From NCBI RefSeq assembly GCF_036632915.2, contig NZ_CP155552.1:1984001-2048000 (forward strand): a stretch of 64,000 bases of DNA. Direction: 5' to 3'. The translations under genes and the position numbers were made by a program. The notes under the pieces are model-generated. The model did not search any database and was not told the origin of the DNA. It worked only from the letters and a program-made list of their open reading frames with translations. This document shows positions 1-8,787 of this stretch, in pieces. How positions within the stretch are numbered: the stretch's first letter is position 1; every line of letters starts with the position of its first letter. This DNA is from Faecalibacterium taiwanense (GTDB lineage: Bacteria; Bacillota; Clostridia; Oscillospirales; Ruminococcaceae).

Positions 1-1
1 G

Positions 2-550
2 AAGAAGGTATGTGTCGTGGGCGGCGGCGTAGGCTGCGCCATCGCTCTGCCCATTGCCCGTGAGCTGCACGAGCAGGGCTGTGTGGTGCACAGCGTGGTG
101 GGCTTCCGCAATAAGGACCTGCTGATCCTTGAGGACGAGTTCAAAGCCTGCAGCGACGAGCTGCGCATTATGACCGACGACGGCAGCTATGGCACCAAGG
201 GTGTTGTTACCGCTGCACTGGACGAGCTGGTGGCCGCCGGCAACCAGTACGATCTGGTCATCACCATTGGCCCGCTGATCATGATGAAGTTCGTGGTCAA
301 GACCTGCCAGAAGCATGGCCTGAAGAGCATCGTTTCCATGAACCCCATCATGATCGACGGCACCGGCATGTGCGGCGGCTGCCGCCTGACCGTTGGCGGC
401 GAGACCAAGTTCGCCTGCGTGGACGGCCCCGACTTTGACGGCGATCTGGTGGATTTTGATGAGGCAATGGCCCGCGGCACCATGTACCGCCCGTTTGAGG
501 CACACGCCCGTGAAGCGGCATGCAATCTGCTCAATCAGGAGGTAAAATAA
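2..550 (+). CDS. nfnA: NfnA-type ferredoxin-NADP+ reductase subunit alpha (5' truncated by window)
   Basis: This is the C-terminal 182 residues of a sulfide dehydrogenase/dihydroorotate dehydrogenase electron-transfer-like subunit. Together with the next gene it forms the electron-bifurcating complex that couples NADH and reduced ferredoxin to NADP+ reduction. The visible part opens with the nucleotide-binding stretch KKVCVVGGGVGCAIA and ends with a [2Fe-2S] cysteine cluster around MCGGCRLTVGGETKFACVDG. The reading frame is open from base 2, so the true start lies outside the window. NfnB begins one base after the stop, which implies a translationally coupled operon. The pairing with NfnB rather than PyrD favours NfnA over PyrK. 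Confidence 0.85.
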   Translation, partial: KKVCVVGGGVGCAIALPIARELHEQGCVVHSVVGFRNKDLLILEDEFKACSDELRIMTDDGSYGTKGVVTAALDELVAAGNQYDLVITIGPLIMMKFVVKTCQKHGLKSIVSMNPIMIDGTGMCGGCRLTVGGETKFACVDGPDFDGDLVDFDEAMARGTMYRPFEAHAREAACNLLNQEVK

Positions 551-551
551 G

Positions 552-1946
552 ATGGCTTTCAATATGGACCCGAAGAAGTGCCCCATGCCTACGCAGGACC
601 CCAATGTGCGCAACAAGAACTTTAAGGAAGTTGCTCTGGGCTACACCGAAGAAATGGCCGTGAACGAAGCAAAGCGCTGCGTGCACTGCAAGAACAAACC
701 CTGCCAGACCGGCTGCCCTGTGGGCATCGATATCCCCGAGTTCATCGGCCATGTGGCCGAGGGCGACTTTGAAGCCGCTTATCAGGTGATCAACCGCTCC
801 TCTTCCCTGCCCGCTGTCTGCGGCCGTGTATGCCCGCAGGAGAGCCAGTGCGAGGGCAAGTGCACCCGCGGCATCAAGAACGAGCCGGTGGGTATCGGCC
901 GCCTGGAGCGCTTTGTTGCCGACTGGCACCGTGAGAATGTGCACACCGCCCCCATCGTGCCCGAATGGAACGGCCACAAGGTGGCCATCATCGGCGCAGG
1001 CCCTGCCGGCCTGACCGCCGCAGGCGATCTGGCAAAGCTTGGCTACAAGGTCACCGTTTACGAGGCCCTGCATGTGGCCGGCGGCGTGCTGATGTACGGC
1101 ATCCCTGAGTTCCGTCTGCCCAAGGCCATCGTGCAGCAGGAGATCGACGGCCTGAAGAAGATGGGCGTTGATTTTGAGTGCAATATGGTCATTGGCAAGG
1201 TGCTCACCATCGACGAGCTGATGGACGAGTACGGCTACGAGGCCGTGTTTGTAGGCTCCGGTGCCGGTCTGCCCCGCTTCATGGGCATCCCCGGCGAGAG
1301 CCTGAAGGGTGTCTACTCTGCCAACGAGTTCCTGACCCGCTCCAACCTGATGAAGGCTTATCTGCCCACCAGCAAGACCCCCATCCGCACCGGCAAAAAG
1401 GTCGCCGTTGTGGGCGGCGGCAACGTGGCTATGGACGCTGCCCGCAGCGCCCTGCGTCTGGGTGCCGAGACCGTGTACATCGTCTACCGCCGCGGCATGG
1501 CTGAGCTGCCCGCCCGTAAGGAAGAGGTGGAGCACGCCGAGGAAGAGGGCATCATCTTCAAGACCCTGTGCAACCCTGTGGAGATCCACGCCAACGACGA
1601 GGGCTTTGTCAAGTCCATCACCTGCATTGAGATGGAGCTGGGCGAGCCGGATGCTTCCGGCCGCCGCCGCCCCATCGAAAAGAAGGGCAGCGAGTTCGAG
1701 CTGGATGTGGACACGGTCATTATGAGTCTGGGCACCAGCCCCAACCCGCTGATCCGCTCCACCACCCCGGGTCTGGAAACCAACAAGCACGGCTGCATCG
1801 TTACCGACGGCGACGACGGCAAAACCAGCCGCGATGGTGTGTACGCCGGCGGCGATGCCGTGACCGGCGCAGCCACCGTCATTAAGGCCATGGGCGCAGG
1901 CAAAGCTGCTGCAAAGGCCATTGACGAGTACATTCAGAGCAAGTAA
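552..1946 (+). CDS. nfnB: NfnB / glutamate synthase small-subunit-like flavoprotein (NADPH-dependent)
   Basis: This 464-residue flavoprotein carries an N-terminal cysteine-rich region for two [4Fe-4S] clusters (CVHCKNKPCQTGCPVGIDIP near residue 38, and VCGRVCPQESQCEGKC). An FAD-binding GAGPAGL motif follows near residue 150, then an NADP-binding VVGGGNVAMDAAR motif near residue 290. The sequence is often annotated as GltA, the homotetrameric glutamate synthase subunit. Its adjacency to NfnA makes the bifurcating NADH-dependent ferredoxin:NADP+ oxidoreductase the better assignment. An AGGAGG site lies in the end of nfnA, 7 bases before the ATG. An intrinsic terminator follows the gene. Confidence 0.9.
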   Translation: MAFNMDPKKCPMPTQDPNVRNKNFKEVALGYTEEMAVNEAKRCVHCKNKPCQTGCPVGIDIPEFIGHVAEGDFEAAYQVINRSSSLPAVCGRVCPQESQCEGKCTRGIKNEPVGIGRLERFVADWHRENVHTAPIVPEWNGHKVAIIGAGPAGLTAAGDLAKLGYKVTVYEALHVAGGVLMYGIPEFRLPKAIVQQEIDGLKKMGVDFECNMVIGKVLTIDELMDEYGYEAVFVGSGAGLPRFMGIPGESLKGVYSANEFLTRSNLMKAYLPTSKTPIRTGKKVAVVGGGNVAMDAARSALRLGAETVYIVYRRGMAELPARKEEVEHAEEEGIIFKTLCNPVEIHANDEGFVKSITCIEMELGEPDASGRRRPIEKKGSEFELDVDTVIMSLGTSPNPLIRSTTPGLETNKHGCIVTDGDDGKTSRDGVYAGGDAVTGAATVIKAMGAGKAAAKAIDEYIQSK

Positions 1947-1988
1947 TCCCCTGTGAAGGTGGGCACCGCCCACTGAATACCGGATATG

Positions 1989-2023
1989 AAAAATCCCCTG
2001 TGCCAGCGCACAGGGGATTTTTT
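1989..2023. terminator. Bidirectional intrinsic terminator after nfnAB
   Basis: A perfect stem of AAAATCCCCTGTGC with its complement encloses a CAGC loop. It is flanked by A-runs and T-runs, so it can serve both nfnB on the plus strand and the sortase gene on the minus strand. Confidence 0.85.
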
Positions 2024-2028
2024 GCATC

Positions 2029-2685
2029 TTATTCTGCGGTCTCCGTTGTGAGCGCCGGATAGCCCGTCCGCACGCACCGCACAGCGCACCGGGCGCTGCC
2101 GCCGGTGGTACAGGTAAAGAGGGTCAGATCCCATTCATCGGACTCCTCCGTCTTTTCGGTCATTTCCTCAATTTGCGTGGGCTGCAGGTTTTCCACATAG
2201 GAGACCTCGTAGGTCCAGCGCATACCGTCCATATCCGTAAAATAGACCTGCGCGCCCTCGGTCAGCCACTTGATGGGGCTGAAATGCTTTGCATAGTTGT
2301 GGGCGCAGACCACCATGTTATCCGCATAGGTGGAACCGGAGTAACGGCCCGGTGCGATTTTCAGGCCCGCATAGCTCCACTGGCTCATCACCGGCAGTTC
2401 CAGCCCGATGGACGGAATGGACAGATAGCCGATGTAATCCCAGCCGTTCAGTTCGGTCACGGTCATTTCCTGCGTGGGGTCCAGCTCCGGCTGCAGCGCC
2501 ACGGTATCCGATTTTGCCTTTTCCTCAATGGCAGCGTTCAGGGTCTGCTCCAGCTCGCCCAGCACCTCCTGCGAGGCCTTGTCTGCACGGGATGCATCCC
2601 ACTTGTTATAGGCCAGCAGGGCTGCTGCCGCAAGGATCAGCAGCGCGCCCAGCACCATACACACTCTTCCGATTTTCTGTCGCAT
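2029..2685 (-). CDS. Sortase family transpeptidase
   Basis: This is a 218-residue membrane-anchored cysteine transpeptidase that would attach LPxTG-like proteins to the cell wall. One N-terminal membrane segment (VCMVLGALLILAAAALLAY) is followed by the sortase beta-barrel. The catalytic His is in VVCAHNYAKHF, the catalytic Cys in LTLFTCTTGG, and an Arg follows in CAVRCVR. The start at 2685 is chosen because AAGGA sits 9 bases upstream. The longer start at 2721 has a purine stretch directly abutting the ATG. The class is uncertain (B- or D-like). No LPxTG substrate is adjacent. It may be co-transcribed with the Na/Pi transporter 80 bases upstream. Confidence 0.8.
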   Translation of the reverse strand: MRQKIGRVCMVLGALLILAAAALLAYNKWDASRADKASQEVLGELEQTLNAAIEEKAKSDTVALQPELDPTQEMTVTELNGWDYIGYLSIPSIGLELPVMSQWSYAGLKIAPGRYSGSTYADNMVVCAHNYAKHFSPIKWLTEGAQVYFTDMDGMRWTYEVSYVENLQPTQIEEMTEKTEESDEWDLTLFTCTTGGSARCAVRCVRTGYPALTTETAE

Positions 2686-2765
2686 AGCAATGTTTCCTTT
2701 TTGTTCCGCGGTAGGTTTCATCCCTTTCAGTATATGCGCAATTGGTATGTTTGTCCAGTAAAAAC

Positions 2766-3749
2766 TTACCGCACTGCCCGGTCCGGCACAAGGCGGCACA
2801 CAAACCGCACCATCAGTGGGGTCAGCGGCAGCCACACCAGCGTGCACACCACATTGAACAAGGTGTGCGCATTGGCGATCTGCCGGGCGATCACGGCAAG
2901 CTCCGGCCCTTTGGGCGAAAGTGCAGCCGTCAGCCGCACATACAACGGCAGACCGGCGCAGAACACCGCCGCGCCGGTCAGATTGAACACTGCATGGGCC
3001 GCAGCCACCCGCTTTGCGTCCCGGCTTGCGCTCAAGGATGCCAGCACTGCCGTGATGGTGGTGCCGATGTTATCGCCCAGCAGCACCGGCAGCGCACCCG
3101 CAAGACCCAACAGACTGCTGCCGTCCAGCCCGGGGCGGGCTGCAAAGTTCTGCAGCAAGGCAATGGTAGCCGAGCTGCTCTGCACTGTCAGGGTCATGCC
3201 AAGCCCCGCCAGAAGCCCCAGCCATGGGTGCTGCCGCACCCGACCCAGCCAGTGCACGAACACCGGGTTTTGCGCCAGCGGTTCCATAGCAGTGCCCATA
3301 TCGGCAATGCCCTCGAACAGCAGGCCAAAGGCGAACACCGCCCGGCCAATAGCCCGGCCCTTCCGCCCTGCACAGGCAAAGCAGAGCAGCAGCCCGGCCA
3401 GCAGCACAAGGCCGCGCACGTCTTCCAGCCGGAAGGCCAGCAGCTGTGCGGTAATGGTCGTTCCGATGTTGCAGCCAAAGATCACCGGGACCGCCTGCCG
3501 CAGGGTCAGCAGGCCCGCACTTACAAAGCCCAGCACCATCACCGTGACTGCCGAGCTGCTTTGCAACACTGCCGTGACCGCAGCCCCCGCCAGCACGCCC
3601 CGCACCGGGCTGCCGGTCACAGCGGCCAGCAGGCTTTTCAGGCGGCTGCCTGCCGCTGTTTCCAGACTGTGGCTGAGCGCATCCATGCCGTATAAAAACA
3701 GTGCCAAGCCGCCAAAAAGTGTAAAAATTCTTGTCAGGTTCTGTTCCAC
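2766..3749 (-). CDS. Na+/phosphate cotransporter family protein (short form)
   Basis: This is an integral membrane protein of 327 residues with the two inverted PNaS repeats that define NptA-type sodium/phosphate cotransporters. The motifs are VLQSSSAVTVM near residue 62 and TVQSSSATIALL in the second half, each followed by a GxNIGTTITA stretch. Family members are usually about 540 residues with a C-terminal PhoU-like domain. That domain is absent here, so regulation may differ. The gene is read toward the sortase gene on the same strand. Confidence 0.8.
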   Translation of the reverse strand: MEQNLTRIFTLFGGLALFLYGMDALSHSLETAAGSRLKSLLAAVTGSPVRGVLAGAAVTAVLQSSSAVTVMVLGFVSAGLLTLRQAVPVIFGCNIGTTITAQLLAFRLEDVRGLVLLAGLLLCFACAGRKGRAIGRAVFAFGLLFEGIADMGTAMEPLAQNPVFVHWLGRVRQHPWLGLLAGLGMTLTVQSSSATIALLQNFAARPGLDGSSLLGLAGALPVLLGDNIGTTITAVLASLSASRDAKRVAAAHAVFNLTGAAVFCAGLPLYVRLTAALSPKGPELAVIARQIANAHTLFNVVCTLVWLPLTPLMVRFVCRLVPDRAVR

Positions 3750-3912
3750 TGCCGCCGCCCCTCCCGCAGAAACGTTTCTTATTCTATTTATGCAGCTGCC
3801 GGGCGGTTCAGGCTTTCTGCCGCCCTCCCCTTTTTGTGAACTTTTTTAAAATTATCCTAAACTGCCCTTGCATTCTGGGTGCCGGAGGAATACTATTGTC
3901 AGGCGTTAATAG

Positions 3913-3926
3913 TTAACAGCTGTTAA
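3913..3926. promoter_or_regulatory. Candidate MarR operator
   Basis: A perfect 14-bp palindrome, TTAACAGCTGTTAA, lies 25 bases upstream of the marR start codon. The size, symmetry and position fit an autoregulatory operator for the MarR protein that heads the exporter operon. This is inferred from position only. Confidence 0.5.
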
Positions 3927-3951
3927 GCATTTTGCAATGAGGAGGGATAGA

Positions 3952-4458
3952 ATGTTGAACGAGACCGAAGCCGCCGCGAGCTTTCACGGTCTGTGCCATT
4001 TTTTCGGACGGCTGAGCAAGGCATCCCGGGCCGGCATGAAGGCGGCTCTGCGGGGCTGTCCCAAGTGCCACTTTCCCATGCTGGAGGGTCTGGCTCACAC
4101 GATCAGTACCCGCGGGCAGAACGGAACGGTGTATGTTTCCGATTTTGCCCGGGAGGCACACCAGCCGCTGCCGGCCATCAGCCGCAGCCTGCGCCAGCTG
4201 GAACAGGACGGCCTTGTTCTGCGCGAAGCGGACCCGGCTGACCGGCGCAAAACGCTGGTGCGCATCACGCCGGAGGGCTACGCCGCCTGTGCCCGGTGTG
4301 AGGATGCCCTCAGCGATTATTTTGCCTGCGTGATGGCCCGGCTGACACCGGAGCAGGTGCAGCAGATGAATACTTTGCGCGGCGCACTGATGGACGCCAT
4401 CCTTGCGGAAAACGCTTCCCGTGAAGCAAAAAACAACGAAGGGAGAACCGAACTATGA
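3952..4458 (+). CDS. MarR family transcriptional regulator
   Basis: This is a 168-residue winged-helix repressor. The recognition helix region is around residues 60-85 (VSDFAREAHQPLPAISRSLRQLE), followed by the conserved wing DPADRRKTLVRITPEG. The ATG at 3952 is preferred over the in-frame ATG at 3937 because GAGGAGG (3939-3945) is correctly spaced only for the former. The stop overlaps the start of the first ABC half-transporter (ATGA). The regulator therefore heads the exporter operon and probably represses it through the palindrome just upstream. Confidence 0.85.
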   Translation: MLNETEAAASFHGLCHFFGRLSKASRAGMKAALRGCPKCHFPMLEGLAHTISTRGQNGTVYVSDFAREAHQPLPAISRSLRQLEQDGLVLREADPADRRKTLVRITPEGYAACARCEDALSDYFACVMARLTPEQVQQMNTLRGALMDAILAENASREAKNNEGRTEL

Positions 4459-6761
4459 CGAAAATTTTCAAGCAGCTGGCCCGGCACTGGGCCGTCTGTC
4501 TTGTGGTGTTCTCGCTGCTGTTCGTGCAGGCGTACTGCGATCTTTCGCTGCCGGACTACACCAGCAGGATCGTGGACACCGGCATCCAGCAGGGCGGCAT
4601 TGAAAGCCCCCTGCCGGAAACGATACGCCAGAGCACGCTGGATGCCCTCACGCTTTTGATGAGCGAAGAGGACGCCGATGCGCTCCAGAACGCCTACGGG
4701 TATTATCTTCAGGACAACGGCGTGCTGAAGCTGCGCACCGACCTGACCGATGACGAGCGCACCGCGCTGGAGGATGCCGTCACCACGCCGGACATCGTGC
4801 TGTATATGGCCGCCGCGCAGGCAGCGAACGCCCCCGCCGGGCAGGACACCATGGGCATGACCGGCCTTGCTGACATGCAGGCGGCATCCTCTGAGAGCAC
4901 CACCACGGATAGCGAGACCGTCACCCCCACTGCCGAAGATCTGGACGCCGTATGCGCCCAGTTTGCCGCTATGAGCCAGATGCCCGGCTTCACCCGCGAA
5001 GCTGTCCAGCAGCAGCTGGCCGGTGCTTTTGCCAGTCTGGATGATACCCTGATTGAGAACCTCAAAAGCCAGTCCATGCTGCTGGTGCAGCTGGAATACG
5101 AGGCACAGGGCATTGCCCACGATGTGCAGATGCGCTACCTTTACCGCGTAGGCGGCCAGATGCTGGGCCTGACTTTGCTGATGGTGGCTGTGTCCATTGC
5201 GGTGGGCTTCCTCGCCTCCCGTGTGTCCGCCGCCATTGGCCGTGACCTGCGCCGTGAGACCTTTGCCAGCGTCATCGGGTTCTCCAATGCAGAGATCGAG
5301 AATTTTTCCACCGCATCTCTCATCACCCGCACCACCAACGACATCCAGCAGGTGCAGTTCGTCTGCGTCATGCTGCTGCGCATGGTGGCCTATGCGCCCA
5401 TTCTGGGCATTGGCGGCGTGCTGCATGTGCTGAACAGCAGCACCGGCCTTTCCTGGATCATCGTGCTGGATGTGGCCGTTCTGCTGTTGCTCATCCTCTT
5501 CCTGATGAGTGTGGCCATGCCCAAGTTCAAGATCATGCAGAAGCTGGTGGACCGGTTGAACCTCGTCAGCCGCGAGATTCTGACCGGCATCATGCCGGTG
5601 CGTGCCTTCAGCCGTGAAAAGTTTGAGGAGGCGCGCTTCGACAAGGCCAACAAAGACCTGATGAGCACCCAGCTGTTCACCAACCGTGCCATGGTTGCCA
5701 TGATGCCCTTTATGACCCTCATCATGAACGGCACCAGCCTGCTGATCGTCTGGTTCGGCGGCAAGGCCATGGACAACGGCACCATGCAGGTGGGCGAGAT
5801 GATCGCATTCATCACCTACACCATGCAGATCGTCATGTCCTTCCTGATGCTGGCCATGGTGGCCGTCATGCTGCCCCGCGCCGGTGTGGCTGCGGAGCGC
5901 ATCGACGAGGTGATCCGCACCAGGGCCACCATCAACGACCCGGACGAAGCTGCTGCAAAGCCCGCGCAGGAGCACGAAAACTGGCAGGGTGAGGTAGAGT
6001 TCCACGATGTGAGCTTCCGCTTCCCGGGTGCGGACAGCGATGCGCTGGAGCACATCAGCTTTACCGCAAAGCCCGGCGAGACCACCGCCATCATCGGCTC
6101 CACCGGCTGTGGCAAATCTACCCTGCTCAACCTCATCCCCCGCTTTTATGATGTCACCGGCGGCAGCGTGACCGTGGATGGCATCGATGTGCGCAATATG
6201 CCGCAGGCACAGCTGCACGACCTGCTGGGCTATGTGCCCCAGAAGGGCGTGCTGTTCAGCGGCACCATCGACTCGAACCTGAAGTTCGGCGGGGAGCACA
6301 TCACCGATGCCGATGTGAAAAAGGCTGCTGCCATTGCGCAGGCCACCGAGTTCATCGACGCAAAGCCCGAGGGCTACCAAAGCCCCATTGCACAGGGCGG
6401 CTCCAATGTGTCCGGCGGCCAGAAGCAGCGCCTTTCCATTGCACGCGCCATTGCCAAGGACCCCAAAATTTATCTGTTCGACGACAGCTTTTCTGCCCTC
6501 GACTTTAAGACCGATGTTGCCCTGCGCCGTGCACTGAAAGCCCAGACCGATAACGCTACCGTTATCATTGTGGCACAGCGCATCTCCACTGTGCTGCACG
6601 CAAACCAGATCCTGGTGCTGGACGAAGGCCGCCTGGTGGGCAAGGGCACCCATGCCCAGCTGATGGCTTCCTGCCCGGAGTATCAGGAGATCGCCCGCAG
6701 CCAGCTGAGCCAGAAGGAGCTGGACCTCAAATCTCTGAATACCGAAAAGGAGGGTGAGTGA
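4455..6761 (+). CDS. ABC exporter half-transporter (permease-ATPase) with large extracytoplasmic insert
   Basis: This 768-residue type IV ABC exporter subunit is about 180 residues longer than usual. The extra length is an Ala/Thr/Ser-rich, probably extracytoplasmic region (residues about 35-215) between the first and second membrane helices. The nucleotide-binding domain has Walker A GSTGCGKST, signature VSGGQ and Walker B YLFDDSFSALD. The catalytic Glu after Walker B is replaced by Asp, as in the degenerate-site half of heterodimeric exporters such as LmrCD and TM287/288. The next gene encodes the complementary half. Together they probably export drugs or peptides, with expression set by the upstream MarR protein. 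Confidence 0.9.
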   Translation: MTKIFKQLARHWAVCLVVFSLLFVQAYCDLSLPDYTSRIVDTGIQQGGIESPLPETIRQSTLDALTLLMSEEDADALQNAYGYYLQDNGVLKLRTDLTDDERTALEDAVTTPDIVLYMAAAQAANAPAGQDTMGMTGLADMQAASSESTTTDSETVTPTAEDLDAVCAQFAAMSQMPGFTREAVQQQLAGAFASLDDTLIENLKSQSMLLVQLEYEAQGIAHDVQMRYLYRVGGQMLGLTLLMVAVSIAVGFLASRVSAAIGRDLRRETFASVIGFSNAEIENFSTASLITRTTNDIQQVQFVCVMLLRMVAYAPILGIGGVLHVLNSSTGLSWIIVLDVAVLLLLILFLMSVAMPKFKIMQKLVDRLNLVSREILTGIMPVRAFSREKFEEARFDKANKDLMSTQLFTNRAMVAMMPFMTLIMNGTSLLIVWFGGKAMDNGTMQVGEMIAFITYTMQIVMSFLMLAMVAVMLPRAGVAAERIDEVIRTRATINDPDEAAAKPAQEHENWQGEVEFHDVSFRFPGADSDALEHISFTAKPGETTAIIGSTGCGKSTLLNLIPRFYDVTGGSVTVDGIDVRNMPQAQLHDLLGYVPQKGVLFSGTIDSNLKFGGEHITDADVKKAAAIAQATEFIDAKPEGYQSPIAQGGSNVSGGQKQRLSIARAIAKDPKIYLFDDSFSALDFKTDVALRRALKAQTDNATVIIVAQRISTVLHANQILVLDEGRLVGKGTHAQLMASCPEYQEIARSQLSQKELDLKSLNTEKEGE

Positions 6762-6762
6762 T

Positions 6763-8574
6763 ATGCCAAGACCCGGACGCATGACGACCGAACGCGCCAA
6801 GGACTTCAAGGGCACCCTGCTGCAGCTTGTGCGCAACCTTGGCCGCTACCGCCTTTCGCTCGTTACCGCCATTGTATTTGCCATTCTTTCTACCATCTTC
6901 AATATTGCAGGCCCTAAGGTGCTGGCAAAGGCCACCACGGCTCTTGCCACCGGCTGGATCGCCAAGCTGCGCGGCACCGGCAGCATCGACTTTGTGTATA
7001 TCGGCCGCATCCTGCTGTTTTTGCTGGGCATGTACCTGCTGAGCAGCGCCTTCAGCTTTATTCAGGGCTGGCTCATGACCGGCCTTTCCCAGAAAGTCTG
7101 CTACGACTTCCGCAAGCAGATCAGCGAAAAGATCAACCGCCTGCCCCTTGCCTACTTTGAAAAGCGCACCGTGGGCGAGGTGCTGTCCCGCATCACCAAC
7201 GATGTGGACACGCTGGGCCAGAGCCTGAACCAGAGCATCACCCAGCTCATCACCAGTGTGACCACCATGATCGGCGTGCTGGTCATGATGCTGTCCATCA
7301 GCCCGAAGATGACCCTGATCGCCCTGCTGATCCTGCCGGTCTCGCTGGTGCTGGTGCTCATCGTGGTCAAGTTCAGCCAGAAATACTTCAAGGCCCAGCA
7401 GGCCATTCTGGGCGTTGTGAACGGTCAGGTGGAAGAAGTCTACTCCGGCCACAACGTGGTCAAAGCCTTCAACCGCGAGGCCGTGGTGCTGAACGACTTC
7501 AACGCCGCCAACAATAAGCTGTACGAATCCGCATGGAAGAGCCAGTTTCTCTCCGGCCTGATGATGCCCATTATGAACTTTGTGGGCAATCTGGGCTACG
7601 TGGCAGTGGCCATCGTGGGCAGCATTTTTGCGGCAAACGGCACCATTACCATCGGCGACATTCAGGCCTTCATCCAGTACGTCAAGAACTTCACCCAGCC
7701 CATCCAGCAGCTTTCTCAGGTGTCCAACATGCTGCAGAGCATGGCCGCTGCCGCTGAGCGGGTGTTCGAGTTTCTGAACGAGCCGGAAGAGGATCAGCAG
7801 GCAGACCCGGCCCGCCGGGCCGACCCTGCCTGCATCAACGGTCAGGTGACATTCAGTCATGTCCGCTTCGGCTACACCCCGGACAAGACCATCATCCACG
7901 ATTTCAGCTGTGAGGTCAAGCCCGGCCAGAAGGTGGCTATCGTCGGCCCTACCGGCGCGGGCAAAACTACCATGGTCAAGCTGCTCATGCGCTTCTATGA
8001 TGTGGATTCCGGTTCCATCACCCTGAATGGCCACGATGTGCGTGACTTTGACCGCAGCGCTCTGCGCGAGGGCTTCGGCATGGTGCTGCAGGACACATGG
8101 CTGTTCAAGGGCACCATCATGGAGAACATCCGCTATGGCCGTCTGGATGCTACCGACGAAGAAGTGATCGCCGCCGCCAAGGCTGCCAACGCTGACCACT
8201 TTATCCGCACCCTGCCCGGCGGCTACCAGATGGAGCTGAACGAGGACGCTTCCAACGTGAGTCAGGGCCAGAAGCAGCTGCTCACCATCGCCCGCACCAT
8301 TCTGGCAGATAACCGCATCCTGATTTTGGACGAGGCCACCAGCAGTGTGGATACCCGCACCGAGCAGCGCATCCAAACCGCCATGGACCGCCTGATGGAG
8401 GGCCGCACCAGCTTTGTGATCGCACACCGTCTTTCCACCATCCGGGATGCCGACCTCATCCTTGTGATGCGAGATGGCGATATTGTGGAGCAGGGCACCC
8501 ACGACCAGCTGATCGAAGCAGGCGGCTTCTACGCCGACCTGTACAACAGCCAGTTCGAGGACGTGGTGGAGTAA
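6763..8574 (+). CDS. ABC exporter half-transporter (canonical-site subunit)
   Basis: This 603-residue membrane-ATPase subunit is the partner of the preceding gene. It has Walker A GPTGAGKTT, a variant signature VSQGQ, and a canonical Walker B ILILDEATSSVD with the catalytic Glu. The two halves therefore give one consensus ATP site (this Walker B with the partner VSGGQ) and one degenerate site. That is the expected asymmetry of a heterodimeric exporter. AAGGAGGG at 6747-6754 sets the ATG at 6763, just after the upstream stop at 6759-6761. Confidence 0.9.
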   Translation: MPRPGRMTTERAKDFKGTLLQLVRNLGRYRLSLVTAIVFAILSTIFNIAGPKVLAKATTALATGWIAKLRGTGSIDFVYIGRILLFLLGMYLLSSAFSFIQGWLMTGLSQKVCYDFRKQISEKINRLPLAYFEKRTVGEVLSRITNDVDTLGQSLNQSITQLITSVTTMIGVLVMMLSISPKMTLIALLILPVSLVLVLIVVKFSQKYFKAQQAILGVVNGQVEEVYSGHNVVKAFNREAVVLNDFNAANNKLYESAWKSQFLSGLMMPIMNFVGNLGYVAVAIVGSIFAANGTITIGDIQAFIQYVKNFTQPIQQLSQVSNMLQSMAAAAERVFEFLNEPEEDQQADPARRADPACINGQVTFSHVRFGYTPDKTIIHDFSCEVKPGQKVAIVGPTGAGKTTMVKLLMRFYDVDSGSITLNGHDVRDFDRSALREGFGMVLQDTWLFKGTIMENIRYGRLDATDEEVIAAAKAANADHFIRTLPGGYQMELNEDASNVSQGQKQLLTIARTILADNRILILDEATSSVDTRTEQRIQTAMDRLMEGRTSFVIAHRLSTIRDADLILVMRDGDIVEQGTHDQLIEAGGFYADLYNSQFEDVVE

Positions 8575-8606
8575 GCTGCCCGTCATCGCAGTATAAGCAC
8601 AAAAAG

Positions 8607-8650
8607 AGCACCTGCTGCCTTCGGAAAGGAAGGCAGCAGGTGCTATTTGT
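8607..8650 (+). terminator. Intrinsic terminator of the ABC exporter operon
   Basis: The stem AGCACCTGCTGCCTT pairs with its exact complement around a short GGAAAGG-type loop and is followed by a T-rich tract. It closes the marR-ABC-ABC operon. Confidence 0.85.
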
Positions 8651-8652
8651 TT

Positions 8653-8776
8653 ACCCTCTCAGTCATCGCTACGCGATGCCAGCTCCCCCGAGAGGGGGAG
8701 CTTTTCAGCAGTTACCGGTCAGCTGCAATAGAGCTCTCCCTTCGGGAGAGCTGGCGCGAATGCGCCTGAGAGGGTT
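8653..8776. repeat. MITE-like palindromic intergenic repeat
   Basis: This 124-bp non-coding unit has imperfect terminal inverted repeats: ACCCTCTCAG then CCAGCTC at the left, and the complementary GAGCTGG then CTGAGAGGGTT at the right. Two internal hairpins (AGCTCCCCCgAGAGGGGGAGCT-like and GCTCTCCCttcGGGAGAGC) add structure. It lies between a terminator and the 3' end of the LysR gene and encodes nothing. Related CCCTCTCAGTCA elements are, from memory, common between genes of gut Clostridia. Confidence 0.6.
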
Positions 8777-8787
8777 TTCTTTTTTCT

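Noticed and set aside
4317..6836. An 839-codon open frame opposite the first ABC subunit, and similarly long antisense frames elsewhere (for example 60454-63210, 15836-19186).
   Set aside because: They are antisense shadows of GC-rich genes with His/Gly/Ala-biased composition, no ribosome-binding sites and no recognisable domains.
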